From: Triangularia verruculosa
Lineage: Eukaryota > Ascomycota > Sordariomycetes > Sordariales > Podosporaceae
NCBI GenBank assembly: GCA_033296885.1
Contig: MU863880.1
Coordinates: 310,001-374,000 of the forward strand
Direction of reading: 5' to 3'
DNA: 64,000 nucleotides
The first letter of the stretch is position 1. Each line of letters starts with the position of its first letter. Positions 34,665-45,780 of this stretch are shown here, one piece after another. A program made the translations under genes and the position numbers. Under the pieces are notes generated by a model. That model saw only the letters and a list, made by a program, of their open reading frames with translations. It was not told the origin of the DNA and made no database searches.

Positions 34665-36204
34665 CTATGCTGCAACAGGGGCGTTGCACATCTCTCCCAC
34701 ATCATGCCTTGTGATCCCGTCTTCGTCTCGCAAGTTGATCAACCCTCCCAGATACCCGATGACCTTTTCCACGGGTATCATCCCGTTTTTATCCCCCTTT
34801 AACATTGGAGAGCTTGACTTGAGAGGCTGCCCACCATAGAGCACCCTTATAAAATATCTCTTTTCAAGCTTGAAGACCTCAAAGACGACTTCAGCACCCA
34901 TACCAGGCCAGTGCATCTCATCCGCTTGCAAAATCCCCAGCAGCCGGGAGATACTCCCATCATGAGCAACATTATGCCTGTACTTCACCGGCCCTCCCTC
35001 CCCTTTTACCACCTCGGTAACATGCGCCAAAAGCTCGGCAATCCACACCCCGAAACCCGCGACCGAAGCGTTAAGGGCTTGTTGCGATCCCCGGTAGAGG
35101 TAGCTGTACTCCCACTGCCCTAGTCTATACACACTATCTGCCAATTCTTGGGTTATGCAACCCGTGGGTGAACAGGGGAGGGGGCGGGAGTGGCATTGCT
35201 TAGCAGATAAATTATCAAAGTAATGGTCGAAACTGACGTGAAAGCCGGAGTCGGTGCTCGGGACGCCGGATATTTCGTCTAATTGTGCGAATAGTTCTCT
35301 GGCGAGAGATAGATGGAGCTTCCATTCGGGGGTGGATTGGATGGCGGAGAATAACTCGCGGGAGAAAGGGCAGGGGTACTTTGGTTCGAGGGAGTCGGTT
35401 TCTTTGTTTTGGATTAGCAGGGGGGTGATGATGGGATTGGTGTTGGTGTTGGTGCCGGGGAGGAGGGCGGAGAGGAGGGCGCCGGCGACTTGAGAGGTGA
35501 TTGGGTTGTTGGTTACGCGGAATTGGGCGGTGGAGGGGGTGATGAGGGGGAAGTAGACGGATAAGAGGTCGTGGCCGTGGTGGTGGGAGTCGGTTAGGCC
35601 GGGGAGGGTGATTTGTGGGAAGGCGCAGGTTCCTTGCAGCCCGATTGGGGAGGGGAGGAAGGGGTTTAGGGGGGAGGTGAAGGGGGAGTGGTAGGCTGGT
35701 TTGGAGGGGGGGGATGCTGGGGTGAGGGGGGAGGAGTATGAAAAGAGGGCGATGTCATCGCAGTTCCAAGGTGAGGGTTCTGTGGGGAAGGAGTTGGAGG
35801 AGTAAGGGGTGCGGAGGTGGTGACGGTGGATCTGGGGTTGTTAGATAGATGGTGGTGATGGGGAAGGGGGAGGGAGGACGCACCACTTCGACGTAGACGA
35901 GTTCGTAGTGTGCTGGTGGCTGGGGGTATTCCTTTGCTCGGACGTGGGGCATGTTGCACCAGTTGTAGGTGCCATACTGTTCATCTGGAGTGTGGGAGGT
36001 GTTGAAGATGAAGCCCCAGACTCCGGTGCTGTTGAAGACAGCGGTGAGGTTGGTTATTGATGAAGGTTTGGGAGGATACCAGGCGAGGTCGAGCTCAAAG
36101 CTATCATCGTGAGCCAGGTTGGTTGAGTGTGAGGCGTGTGTGAGCCCCAAGCTGGACAGTATCGCAGTTACAACAGCGCCAATGCTGGCGAGCGTCTTGT
36201 GCAT
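34665..36204 (-). CDS. Histidine-type acid phosphatase, secreted
   Basis: Two exons (36204-35884 and 35831-34665) splice in phase 0 (VYVEV-IHRHHLRTPYSSNSF) to 495 residues. The start chosen gives a signal peptide, MHKTLASIGAVVTAILSSLG. An upstream in-frame extension would add another hydrophobic stretch. The active-site motif of the histidine phosphatase superfamily appears as HRHHLRTP, in place of the classic RHGxRxP. The distal His-Asp pair is in NVAHDGSISRLLGIL. Several N-x-S/T sites fit an extracellular protein. The family includes fungal acid phosphatases and the 2-phosphoxylose phosphatase group; which substrate applies is not evident. The gene converges on BET4. Confidence 0.85.
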
Positions 36205-36514
36205 GATGTTAGTTGTGCTTATCAGGTCTTGATCGAGCAGTTGAATCAGTAGCGCAGCGATGACAACGGCCGACAAGGCTAGAACAAAGAGCGAAGTCAG
36301 AGAACACCACCGATCATAAAAACGGCGCCATCGCCCGGGCTGATATGAAGCCACATCCATCACACTCTGCTGTCTGGCAAGGTTGCAATTGAGGCTCACG
36401 ACTACATCCGATGGCAGGGAGGGGCACCGTTGATCTGCATACCCGTCCCAAACACCAACCACGTGGCCCGGGAATGCTGCCGACTGGCTGCGCTTCTTTG
36501 TTGGAATTTTGGAA
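36205..36514. other. Intergenic, acid phosphatase promoter side
   Basis: 310 bp between the acid phosphatase start and the TilS-like stop, both minus strand. The open frame of the phosphatase continues upstream here, so a longer N-terminus is possible. Confidence 0.5.
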
Positions 36515-38845
36515 TTAATTCTTGTTAGATTTTGACTTTGATATCTCTCGACATCGCCTAAGCCTCGAATACCTCGGCTTCATCAGTCCCGTCAACAGCA
36601 TATGCCGATACGACATTCTAATCTGACCCCTAACCTTCCCTCGCCTTGGCATGTACTTCCTCCGCTTGACTGTATGCAGCACATCCGGATCAACCTTTCT
36701 AAATCTCACCTCCCACCTCAACCAGTCCTCCAGCCCCGGAAGCTGTATTCCCAGCGTTGGCAGCGCCAGCAACTGTGGCGGGTTTTCTTCACTTTTCTTC
36801 CTCATCTCCTCCTCCCAAGCTCGGGCCTGCATTACTCTAGCTCGTCTGCTTGCTGAGGAGTGTAGCAATTCGCCTTCCCCCACACCCGGTGGTTCCCCTC
36901 CATTATTACTGTACTCCTCGTAGCCTTTGTCACCTTCTTCCTGGTCCACCCACTTGCCCTCGGCATTTTTCTTCCGCAACGGGCCGTACTTGTCCAACTC
37001 CTCCGTCTCCGGCCAATAGACATCCCCTCTCATGATACCCGTCAAGTTCACCTTGGAGTAGATCCCGGGTAGCGTATAACGTATCTTTCCCGGTGCATAC
37101 CGCTTGAGCATGGCAGCAAGATCATTCCTGCTCTGTTCGTCAAGCGCTTCTTTGAATGGCTTTTGATGTTCAACCTCAAATGGCATGACGTAGAGTGTAG
37201 ACGCTGTTCTGCTGATCAGTCGGATCCAGTAACGTCCGTCATACAACTTGAAAGGTGACCATCCGTTCGTTTTCCACTGACTCGGGTTTTTGCCCCATCG
37301 CGCTTTGACGCTAAGACCGTAGAACGCTGTGCAAGGGCGCGGAACATTGGAGACGTACGGCGCGCGGGTGAGAAGCCAGCGAAAAGGCTGGTTGTTGGGT
37401 CCCATCATAGGAAGGAAATGCACGCCGCAGATGACGTAGGGCTTCGGCGGTGGTGGCTTGGTGCCATCTTTCGCCAGAGATGGAAACAGCATTGATGCCA
37501 GGTGATCAAGCTGAGCGGCTTGGTTGAGCTCTCTCTCGGGCGTGACCATGGATATAAGCTTGCGGAGCAATAAAGCGGCGATGTATCGGTAGTGGTCAAG
37601 CCGTCTCTGGCGACCTTCTGGTGACTTTGACGATAACCTCGAGACACGAGGGAGTCGGAATTTCGGCAGTTGAACCACCAATGTGCCAGTGCTGGGTTCA
37701 AAGTGAGGGATCAAGGCATTTTGCAATAAGCGATCTGCCGCAGCCTCTTCAAAAGCCAGCCGCTTCCTGCATCGCTCCGCCAGCCGCAATATCGCCGGCT
37801 TTTGAAGCGCCTCGGGCAGCTTGTGGTTCTTCCACATGTGCCTCACAGCATTCCTCATCGTCATTGTCGGGTCCTTGTTCGTATGATCCTCGAACCATGG
37901 CACATTGTTCTCCAAACACGTAGCAATCAGCCGGTCCTTATCAAAATGCATCAGTGGCCGGTACACCATAACACCCCCGTCTTCAAAGTCCATCGTCGGC
38001 AATGTAGGCGCGGGTTTGTTGCTTCTGGCAATCCATTCATCATAATCTTGATCCGAAGAGAAGGCGTCCCTGAGATCGGTCCTCCACATCATCGGCTCAG
38101 CCTTTTCGGCAAACACGGCCAGGTCGAAGTAAAAATCGTCTCGCAAAGCGCGCAGAATCTTGTGTCTCTCGGTTCTATTAGGGTAGAGAGTCCAAAATGG
38201 TCGTTTGCTTTTCTGATCATCGACGAACCCGCTCTGGTAGACACCATGCATGTCGTAGCACTCGGGGATATCGTTCGCCGGCCGCATCCCTCTCAGACCA
38301 CGGTAGCCATGACCGGATAACAACCTCATCAAGACTGTCTCGTACTGATCATCTTCGTGGTGAGCAGTAAACAGCGACATGGTCCTAAAACTCCGGCAGA
38401 GGGCTCCCAACTTCTGGTACCGCTGCTGACGAGCCAACGACTCAATGTTGGGCATCGTGTTGGGATCAACCCCTGGTCCCAAGATCTGCTCCCAATTAAT
38501 CTTGGCAACCGTAGCAAAGATCTTGAGATCCCTCAGAGCTTTGACTACCTGCTTGATTTCCTGGGCCATACCCTGGCGCAGTTCATGGTTGACAACATAC
38601 GCGATAGGGCTGCTGACAGGGTGATCAGCGACCTTGAACCAGCGATCTGTTGCCCTGATCTTGGTGGACAGGTAAGCCAAGGCCATGGAGTCGACACCGC
38701 CACTGATTGCGAGGGCGATGGGCTTGTGGGAGCGCCCTCGGTCGTAGGGGAACCGCGGGTTACATGTTGCGTGGAGGGCGTCTAGGAACTCGCGGGGTGT
38801 GATGGCCCTCGCTGTGCTGTGCACAACAGGCGGTAGAGTTCCCAT
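36515..38845 (-). CDS. tRNA(Ile)-lysidine synthase-like PP-loop ATPase
   Basis: A single exon encodes 776 residues from the ATG of MGTLPPVVHSTA; the reading frame further upstream has only a TTG. The PP-loop motif ALAISGGVDSMALAYLS lies at about 44-60. TilS-type blocks follow: VVNHELRQG, ESLARQQRYQKL and TAHHEDDQYETVLMRLLSG. A later substrate-side block reads FEDHTNKDPTMTMRNAVRH. Family members use ATP to form lysidine or act as related N-type PP-loop tRNA-modifying enzymes; a mitochondrial role is likely in fungi. The C-terminal half is long and basic (KRRKYMPRRGKVR) and looks fungal-specific. The gene is divergent from the SAM carrier. Confidence 0.85.
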   Translation of the reverse strand: MGTLPPVVHSTARAITPREFLDALHATCNPRFPYDRGRSHKPIALAISGGVDSMALAYLSTKIRATDRWFKVADHPVSSPIAYVVNHELRQGMAQEIKQVVKALRDLKIFATVAKINWEQILGPGVDPNTMPNIESLARQQRYQKLGALCRSFRTMSLFTAHHEDDQYETVLMRLLSGHGYRGLRGMRPANDIPECYDMHGVYQSGFVDDQKSKRPFWTLYPNRTERHKILRALRDDFYFDLAVFAEKAEPMMWRTDLRDAFSSDQDYDEWIARSNKPAPTLPTMDFEDGGVMVYRPLMHFDKDRLIATCLENNVPWFEDHTNKDPTMTMRNAVRHMWKNHKLPEALQKPAILRLAERCRKRLAFEEAAADRLLQNALIPHFEPSTGTLVVQLPKFRLPRVSRLSSKSPEGRQRRLDHYRYIAALLLRKLISMVTPERELNQAAQLDHLASMLFPSLAKDGTKPPPPKPYVICGVHFLPMMGPNNQPFRWLLTRAPYVSNVPRPCTAFYGLSVKARWGKNPSQWKTNGWSPFKLYDGRYWIRLISRTASTLYVMPFEVEHQKPFKEALDEQSRNDLAAMLKRYAPGKIRYTLPGIYSKVNLTGIMRGDVYWPETEELDKYGPLRKKNAEGKWVDQEEGDKGYEEYSNNGGEPPGVGEGELLHSSASRRARVMQARAWEEEMRKKSEENPPQLLALPTLGIQLPGLEDWLRWEVRFRKVDPDVLHTVKRRKYMPRRGKVRGQIRMSYRHMLLTGLMKPRYSRLRRCREISKSKSNKN

Positions 38846-39187
38846 TCCATCGCAGGTTGAGCCAGGATTTTCGTCTAGTCCTGCCTGAAGTTGAAGACTC
38901 AATGATTGATAAACGACACATCAAAGTGGTGAGAGGTCCAAGCTTTTTGCATGTTCAATTGATCGTCTCAACCCCTGCATCTTGGCACGCCAAGCCGATC
39001 ATCCTCCCGCCCATGACGCATTTGCCTGCCGCGGACCGGAGCCCGGGGGAATTTTTGATATTATCGCAAAAGAACCACCTTCCTTTGCGACAGCGACGAC
39101 GACGACGACGACGGTGGCAGCACCATTGCCGCCCACCGAAAAACCCCCTCAAGTCGGTCGCCAATCTCCAACAAACACTCACTCAAA
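38846..39187. promoter_or_regulatory. Divergent promoter region, TilS-like/SAM carrier
   Basis: 342 bp between outward-facing starts. It contains a (ACG)n-type trinucleotide run near 39094-39113 upstream of the carrier start. Confidence 0.45.
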
Positions 39188-40123
39188 ATGTCCAACCCCC
39201 CACCCCCCTCCTTCAACCTCGCCCTCCTCTCCGGCGCCCTAGCCGGCACAACCGTCGACCTCACCCTCTTCCCCCTCGACACCCTCAAAACCCGCCTCCA
39301 ATCCCCCGCCGGCTTCTTCTCCTCGGGCGGCTTCCGCGGCATCTACCGCGGCGTCGGCTCCTGCCTCGTCGGCTCCGCCCCCGGCGCAGCCTTCTTCTTC
39401 TCCACCTACGAATACTCCAAATCCTTCCTCTCCCTCAACTTCCCCCCCTTACCCACCTCCCCCCACCAAACCAGCACCCCGGCCTACCACCACATGCTCT
39501 CCGCCTCCCTCGGGGAAATCGCCGCCTGCGCCGTCCGCGTCCCCACCGAAGTCGTAAAACAGCGCGCGCAAGCCGGGCATCACGGCGGGAGTTCTGCGGG
39601 GGCGTTCAGGGCTATCATCGGGCAGTACAGCAAGATCGGGTTGGGAGGGGTGTGGAGGGAGTTATACCGGGGTTGGACGATTACGATTATTCGAGAGGTA
39701 CCATTCACCGTGCTACAATTCCCATTGTGGGAGGGGATGAAGTCTTGGGGGAGGGCGAGGAAGCAGAGGACAGGACGGGGGCTGTTTGGGGATAGTTCCT
39801 CTAGCTCTGCCTCGACCGAAGTCTCGGCGCCCGAGTCGGGGCTTTACGGCTCTGCCGCCGGCGGTTTTGCCGCTGCTGTCACGACGCCCCTCGACGTCTT
39901 GAAGACGAGGGTCATGCTCTCGACCGAGAAACAGTCCATGTTCAAGGTCATGACCGATATCCTCCGGGAAAACGGGATACGACCGTTCTTCGCTGGGATT
40001 GGGCCGAGAGTGATGTGGATCAGCATCGGAGGCGCGATATTCTTGGGAAGTTACCAGTGGGCGGTGAATACACTTTCTATCGGTAGAGAGGATGATAAAA
40101 GGGGCAGGGAGAGTATTTTATAG
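39188..40123 (+). CDS. PET8: Mitochondrial S-adenosylmethionine carrier
   Basis: A single exon encodes 311 residues. Three carrier signatures occur at the expected spacing: FPLDTLKTRLQ, VPTEVVKQRAQ and TPLDVLKTRV. They follow SGALAGTTVDLT, GFRGIYRGVGS and AGGFAAAVT. The first repeat and the short N-terminus match the Pet8/SLC25A26 group, which exchanges cytosolic SAM for mitochondrial S-adenosylhomocysteine. An insertion of about 30 residues rich in Ser sits before the third repeat. The start ATG lies in a CAAAATG context after a pyrimidine-rich leader. Confidence 0.9.
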   Translation: MSNPPPPSFNLALLSGALAGTTVDLTLFPLDTLKTRLQSPAGFFSSGGFRGIYRGVGSCLVGSAPGAAFFFSTYEYSKSFLSLNFPPLPTSPHQTSTPAYHHMLSASLGEIAACAVRVPTEVVKQRAQAGHHGGSSAGAFRAIIGQYSKIGLGGVWRELYRGWTITIIREVPFTVLQFPLWEGMKSWGRARKQRTGRGLFGDSSSSSASTEVSAPESGLYGSAAGGFAAAVTTPLDVLKTRVMLSTEKQSMFKVMTDILRENGIRPFFAGIGPRVMWISIGGAIFLGSYQWAVNTLSIGREDDKRGRESIL

Positions 40124-40379
40124 AGGGTAGATTTTTTTGGTGAAGGACGGGACCATGATAGACGAAACGACATGCATAGATCTTGATACCCCCAGTTGTA
40201 TGTACGATCACAAAGCGCCTGTATATATAGATAGAAATATGTACATTTACTACGCTAAACACACCACAAACAATAATTACAATACCCTGCCTGGCCCTGA
40301 CTCCTCCGACTGCCCTAGTGACCTTGAAACGCTGAAGTGTAAAACCATGTACAAACCAAACTCCTCCCAAAACCACACC

Positions 40380-43300
40380 TCAAGCACCAGGTGACTGAAC
40401 CACCTCCTCACTCTTCTTCCCCGTTTGCCCCTCCTCCTTCCCCTCCTCACCCTCTTCCTTCTCCGGCCACGGAATCTCCTTCTTTCCATTGCTCCTATAA
40501 TAAAGTACAATGTCATTCCCACCCCTCCAAACATGCGTCCTGAGCGTAGCGAGCGTCATCTTTAGCGGTAGCATCTGTTTCTCTCTCATTAGCACCTCTT
40601 CCCGCCTTTCTCTCTCCCCCTTGTGCAGGTATAAGCTCACCTTCTCATTGCACCACAGCTCCAGATGCTCCTCCGGCCTCATCAAATCCGCCCTCACCTC
40701 CCTCCCCTCTTCCTCCGCCTTCGTCACCTCCTCCTTCCACTCCGGATCAATCCTCTCAGCCACATACCCCAAAATCTTCTTGACCCTCAACATCCTGTTC
40801 GCATTCAACCTGTTGTTACCATCCCCCGCCACCGGCATCTCCGGCAGCTTCCCCTTGTAAGGGAACAGCACGAAGCTCACCTTCACCGCATCCTTGACCG
40901 GCAGCACATTTTGCAGCAGACACTCCCCCAGCCACTTTGGTGCCTTCTGCTCAATGTCATCTGCGTCCGTCCCGACAGAACCTACAGTCCCGCGGTAGAC
41001 ATCGGCTGAGCCACCAGACGTCTCCTCTTGAATAATGACCTTTGTGCCTGGGGGAAGCTTGAGGACGGGGGTATCGTTTGCTAAGGATGGTGTGATTTTC
41101 GTCTCGATGATTTGATCCGGGTTGTCTGCAAGTGATTTCTCGTATTCAGCGCGAATCTTTTGGATAACGCCGCCGAGGTTGTCGTCGAATTCCTTCTCAT
41201 GCTGGCTTCCCGATGATTCGGATTCCTCAGCCTTCTCATCGAGGGCAGCTGGCTTTTCCGCCTGGGGCGTCGATACTGAGCGGCCCAACTTCATGCTAAA
41301 CCCACCCATCCTGAATTTCTTCATCCCGCCAAAAGGTGTGCTAGGTGTCTTGCCACCATCCTTCTCCTTGTCTTTGGCGTCCTTCTCCTTCTCTTTGCCG
41401 TTGGTTTCCGCCCCTGGCGTCTTTGCTGGCTGCTCTGGGGCTGGTGTCGGAGGCACCTCGGTCGCCGGTGTCTGAGCTAGTCTATTACTTTGATCCATGC
41501 CCGGCGTTCCTATCGCATCTGCGAAATAATCCTCCCGTTCTTGTGACGGTCTGCTGACTTGAGATGTTCGCTTCTCGAGCGGGCTGAGCGGTGTCATGAA
41601 ACCTCCCTCGAGGTACGGTGCCATTGGTGACCCAGGGGTGGCAAGGCCAATAGCCATGCCAGGCGTCATTGGTGGATAGTGCATTCCGGTGGCCTTTGGT
41701 GTTGCTGACGATGGAGGTTCAGATAATTGCCATCCTGCCGGTGCTGGAATACTAATCGCCAGTGGAGGCAACATCCTACCGCCTGCCGTCTTCTTGATCG
41801 CCTCCCCGTTGAGCTTGTGTCGGAAGGCCTCGTCGCGTCGAATCTCTTCATCAATAAGTTTGGCGAACAGGTATCTAAGAACCCATTTTCCGAGGTTGAC
41901 TAGGTCGTGTCAGTCAAGGTGCAGCCCATAAGTGTGCGAAATACATACTCCTCTGGTCCTCCCTAAACTCCGTATTTTCCAGGGGACCCAACTCATCAGC
42001 GTACATCTCGGCATCAAAACAATTGTAGGGTTCCAGCACCACTGAAAGGTTACCGGAACTAGTATCGATGGAACACCATGGAGCAACAGCCTCCTTTGTA
42101 TTAACCTCAGGCACGATGGCCTCCAGGTGATGCTTTCCGAATTCTTTGATCGGCCGACACTGTCATGTGTCAGTATTACCACGACTTTTGGGCGAGGAAT
42201 GAGAAGAGCTTACTTGAATTAAATCCCACAACAAAACCTCACCAGCAGTATCCAATGTCAACACCCTTCTCCTGTCATTCAGCAGCCTGTGCTTTACCAG
42301 TCCAAATTGTCCCGCGATAGTCTCCTCAGGTTCGTGCTGTATGGGCTCGGGTAAATCAACCATATTGAACGCTGGTTCTGGAATCTGCGAGCCTGGGCTG
42401 ATAGCGTTCTCGTCGACGTTACCACTCCCAAGGGTGAACGGAAGAGGTGCTGTGTTGGAAATTCTGAGAATGGATTTCTCTGAAATGTTCCGCTTATGCC
42501 TTGGCTTATACGGAGACTCAGGTCCAGCCGGCACAACTGTCGAAGACAGAGACCCATCCCGACTCCTGATGGTAGCCAATGACGCCCGATGGGCTCGGAA
42601 GGCCTCTGGTAGCTGTGTATGATCGCTAGAATCCACATTCTTCCACCGATTAATCGACGCCCTGCTCGTTGATGTCCAGATGCTGTCACCCCAGGCTACA
42701 ACCCTTGTGACGCCATCGTTCTCTTGGGCAACAGCCAGCGACAATCCGTTGTCGAACTCCCCATTTGTACCCCTCACATCCGTCTTGACCACCAAGCCCG
42801 ACCTGTCTGCGCTGTAGAAGGTGTTCAGCGACGGGTCGTCAGAAAACAACGCCCATACGCTACTATCATGCATCGTAAGTGTATGCATACACCTTCCCGC
42901 TGCGACGCTCCACACCTTGACCGTCTGGTCAGAGCTGGCAGACATAATCAGATCACCGTTTTCGCTGATCAGGATCGATCTGATCATATCCGTATGCCCA
43001 ACGAACTTGGTGATACGCTTCCCAGATTTTGGATCCCATAGCCGTACGGTAGACTCCGGCCCGCCGTTGGCGACGACATTGTGTGTGACTCCCATGGCGT
43101 AGATGCTGCCTTTTTCAGCGACCTCTTCCCCCCGGGCGTCGATCTCGAGGGTCTTGCCTCCTCCGGCCAGATCCCAGAAGTTGATCTTCCGGTCCAGGCC
43201 GCCGGAGGCTACCCAGTTTGTATCTACTGTTGGAGTCGCGACACATTTTACGTAGTCGGCATGTTGGCCAATCGTCACCGGATCAGCCGATGTTCCGGCT

Positions 43301-43792
43301 AGCGGACGCCATAGCTTGACTGTCAGATCTGAGGAGGCCGACACAACGGCGGTGTGTTTCTCAGCGAGTGTGATGTCGTTGACCCAGTGAGTGTGGGCTT
43401 GGGTTTGTGCTCGGAAGGTAGTGGCTCGTTTGGACGTGTTGGCGCTAATCGTCTCGTCAATCACGGCGGAGTGGTGGGCGGTGGGAGCAACAAGATCTCG
43501 GTTGAGATCCCAGGCGCAAAGAACACCATCACGGCCGCCGGAGTATCTGTGTGGAGCATGTCGGTAAGTAATCTGGTATGGGGGGCTTCGGACGTCTGGA
43601 GCCGCGCTCACAGAATGGAGTTTGTTTGATCGATGGCGAGCCCGTTCACACCGAGCCTATGGCCGCCAGGAGAGGAATTGGGATGTTCGAGAACTGTTCA
43701 ATCCGGGGTGTCAGCTGGGTGTTGAGGGGTTTCACATGCTCCAGATGGTAGCACAAACCATAGCTGATTCTCTGGCGGGCCTTTTTAGACAT
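40380..43792 (-). CDS. WDR48/UAF1-like WD40 protein
   Basis: Five exons (43792-43759, 43693-43612, 43546-42214, 42159-41949, 41899-40380) keep frame throughout and give 1,059 residues. The 34-nt first exon codes MSKKARQRISY and joins VLEHPNSSPGGHRLGVNGLAID, as in the family. The WD40 propeller includes YSGGRDGVLCAWDL, VVSASSDLTVKLW and LIMSASSDQTVKVWSV. The C-terminal part carries the ancillary region and a ubiquitin-like tail typical of WDR48 (WVLRYLFAKLIDEEIRRDE, then a Pro-rich linker, then LRTHVWRGGNDIVLYYR at the end). These proteins bind and activate ubiquitin-specific proteases; the fission-yeast counterpart is Bun107. A Lys/Glu-rich low-complexity stretch divides the linker. Confidence 0.88.
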
Positions 43793-44338
43793 GATCAATT
43801 GGTACTCTTCCCGGTTACAACCATGCGTCACAATATAAGGGCGATGGCGTGTGCAAAAATAAGAAGTAATCCTGCATGCAAGAAATGCCCAAAGTATCAG
43901 TTCAAACGTGATAAGAAGCCGGGACGAGGGTTCCAAGTTGTTGAGTGTTGGTCCAGAAGTTGAGTGTTCACAGGGATTTGCGGGGTGGTATTCCGGGGCG
44001 CACAGCTCCAAAGCTCCCCAGATGCTAGCGGGAGCTAGCGCGTTCCGGTGCTCCTGCCAAGATTCTTTCAGTGGAGATGGAAAGCAGGAACCTGGGAAGT
44101 CGGAGATCCACGTGATGGAACCTGCCAAGATATTCAACGTCTTTTTCTCAAACATGCTTCACAGTTATCACGTTTTTGCAGCCAATGTTGCTGATATGCC
44201 GCTCAAAATGGCTGGCTATGCATTCCCCTGTATCCTACACACATCTGGGTATCGTTCCCACCCCCTCTTAAACTCCAGAAACTCTATCTCAGTATAAAAA
44301 TACACATAAAAATACAAAGGAGATGCTTCTCCTTCTTC
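43793..44338. other. Intergenic, WDR48 promoter side
   Basis: 546 bp between the WDR48-like start and the stop of the proline-rich gene (both minus). No gene recognised. Confidence 0.6.
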
Positions 44339-45780
44339 TCACTTCTTCTCGTTCTCGGCGGCAGGCGTCTTCTCGTCATCTCCAGCAGATCTGGAGGCAG
44401 CAGGCGAGGCTGAGCCCAAACGGGCAGGGTTCCGCACCGGGATGGGAGGAGGAGGCCGGGAGGGAGGAGGGACCGGAGGCGGCGGCCCAGTCGGCACAGG
44501 AAGGCGGGGCGGCAAAAAGGGGACCGCGGTCACGCCAAGGGAGGCGGAGACGGAGGGTCGAGGGCGCGAGCCGACGACAACACCAGAGAGAGTCCCACTA
44601 AGGACAGCACCACGCGCAGCGCGACGGTTGGGATTCGCCCAGTTGTGGCCTGTGAATTGAGAAAGTTAGGATTGTCAATCAACAGTTATTGGGATGGAAG
44701 CGACTTACGAAACGGAGGAGGAGCGGGATAGCCGAACGGATTGTTCGGCTCGAGGTGGCCGGCTTCAAAGAAAACGTCAGCGACTTTTCGTCTCAGAAAA
44801 TCGTAAAGATAGAATGACTTACCAGAACCAAGCGACGAGGCTTCCCCAGCAGAAACCGGGGCGGACGGAGGCGCAGCAGAGGCGACCGACACAGACGACA
44901 CCGACGAAGGCAAGCCGGGAGACGCAAGATTCTCGGGCCGTGAGCCCGGAAGCGGAGACGACGAAGAGCTGCTGCCCTGCGAAGGGCTGGTGGTGGTGGT
45001 GGGTGAAGCCGTCATCTTGACGGCGGCGGCGTTGCTTCTGGTGGGAAAGAGAGAGAACATCCCAGGCCTGTGTTTTTGGGGATTTATTTGTTCTCTCCCT
45101 CCCCTCCGGTCTGTGCTCGCTGCCTCACCAGGGCTTCCGTCTGCTTCTAGCCCTGGCTCCGGCCCCGACTCAGACGCCACGATTGGCTCGACAGCGCCGA
45201 GAGGGGATCGCGGCAGCGGAGACACATGCCGGTTGCTGGCGGTCGGCGGCCTTTGGTTTCGGGCCCGCAAAGGCAGGCGAGGCACCGGCGGCAGGTCGAA
45301 GGCCGGCGGGGATGAAGGCTGAGCGAGGGCAAGCCCTCGAGGAATGGTGGGTGAAACTGGTTTGATAAAGGTTAGCTGGTGTCCACAATCATCAAACTTC
45401 GATGGAGATGGTGTTCAGAAGTCCCAGCTTCAGATCAAAGGTAAGGAAAGATTGGGCAACATCTTTACTTACCATTCGACTCTGACGGAGCGGCAGCAGC
45501 ACCAGCACCCAAAACAGCGCGGGCTCTGGCCATTGGAAAGTCGCTACCCCCTGAACGCATGTGGTTAGCTGCTGTATTGAAGATCGCTGACGACATATCA
45601 TCTACTTACTTCCAATGTCCCCAAGTAACTGCTCGAAGTCTTTGACGAGCCCGGCCGTGGCTTGACGAGCGGCCTCCTCCTCCTCTTCGTTACGGTTTTG
45701 ATCTATTTCCATTGCTTGTTAGTCGATTATCACTAAGTATCATTACAGATCTCGAACATTGACAGCTTACCTTTGGGCAT
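44339..45780 (-). CDS. Proline/serine-rich protein of unknown function, six exons
   Basis: Exons 45780-45771, 45702-45610, 45550-45473, 45356-44823, 44762-44709 and 44649-44339 join in frame to 359 residues. All junctions are GT-AG. The first exon is 10 nt (MPK plus one base). The N-terminus reads KDQNRNEEEEEAARQATAGL, then VKDFEQLLGDIG, a short acidic helix-rich segment. The middle is Pro/Ser-rich. Near the end GHLEPNNPFGYPAPPPFRHN spans two splice junctions and ends in a poly-Pro tail (PPPPVPPPSRPPPP). No known domain was recognised. The consistent phases and several GTAAGT donors argue that it is real. Mostly disordered protein is inferred. Confidence 0.65.

Noticed and set aside
39098..39116. 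Trinucleotide ACG run as a CRISPR-like or regulatory repeat
   Set aside because: A simple microsatellite in a promoter leader, without spacers or array structure.
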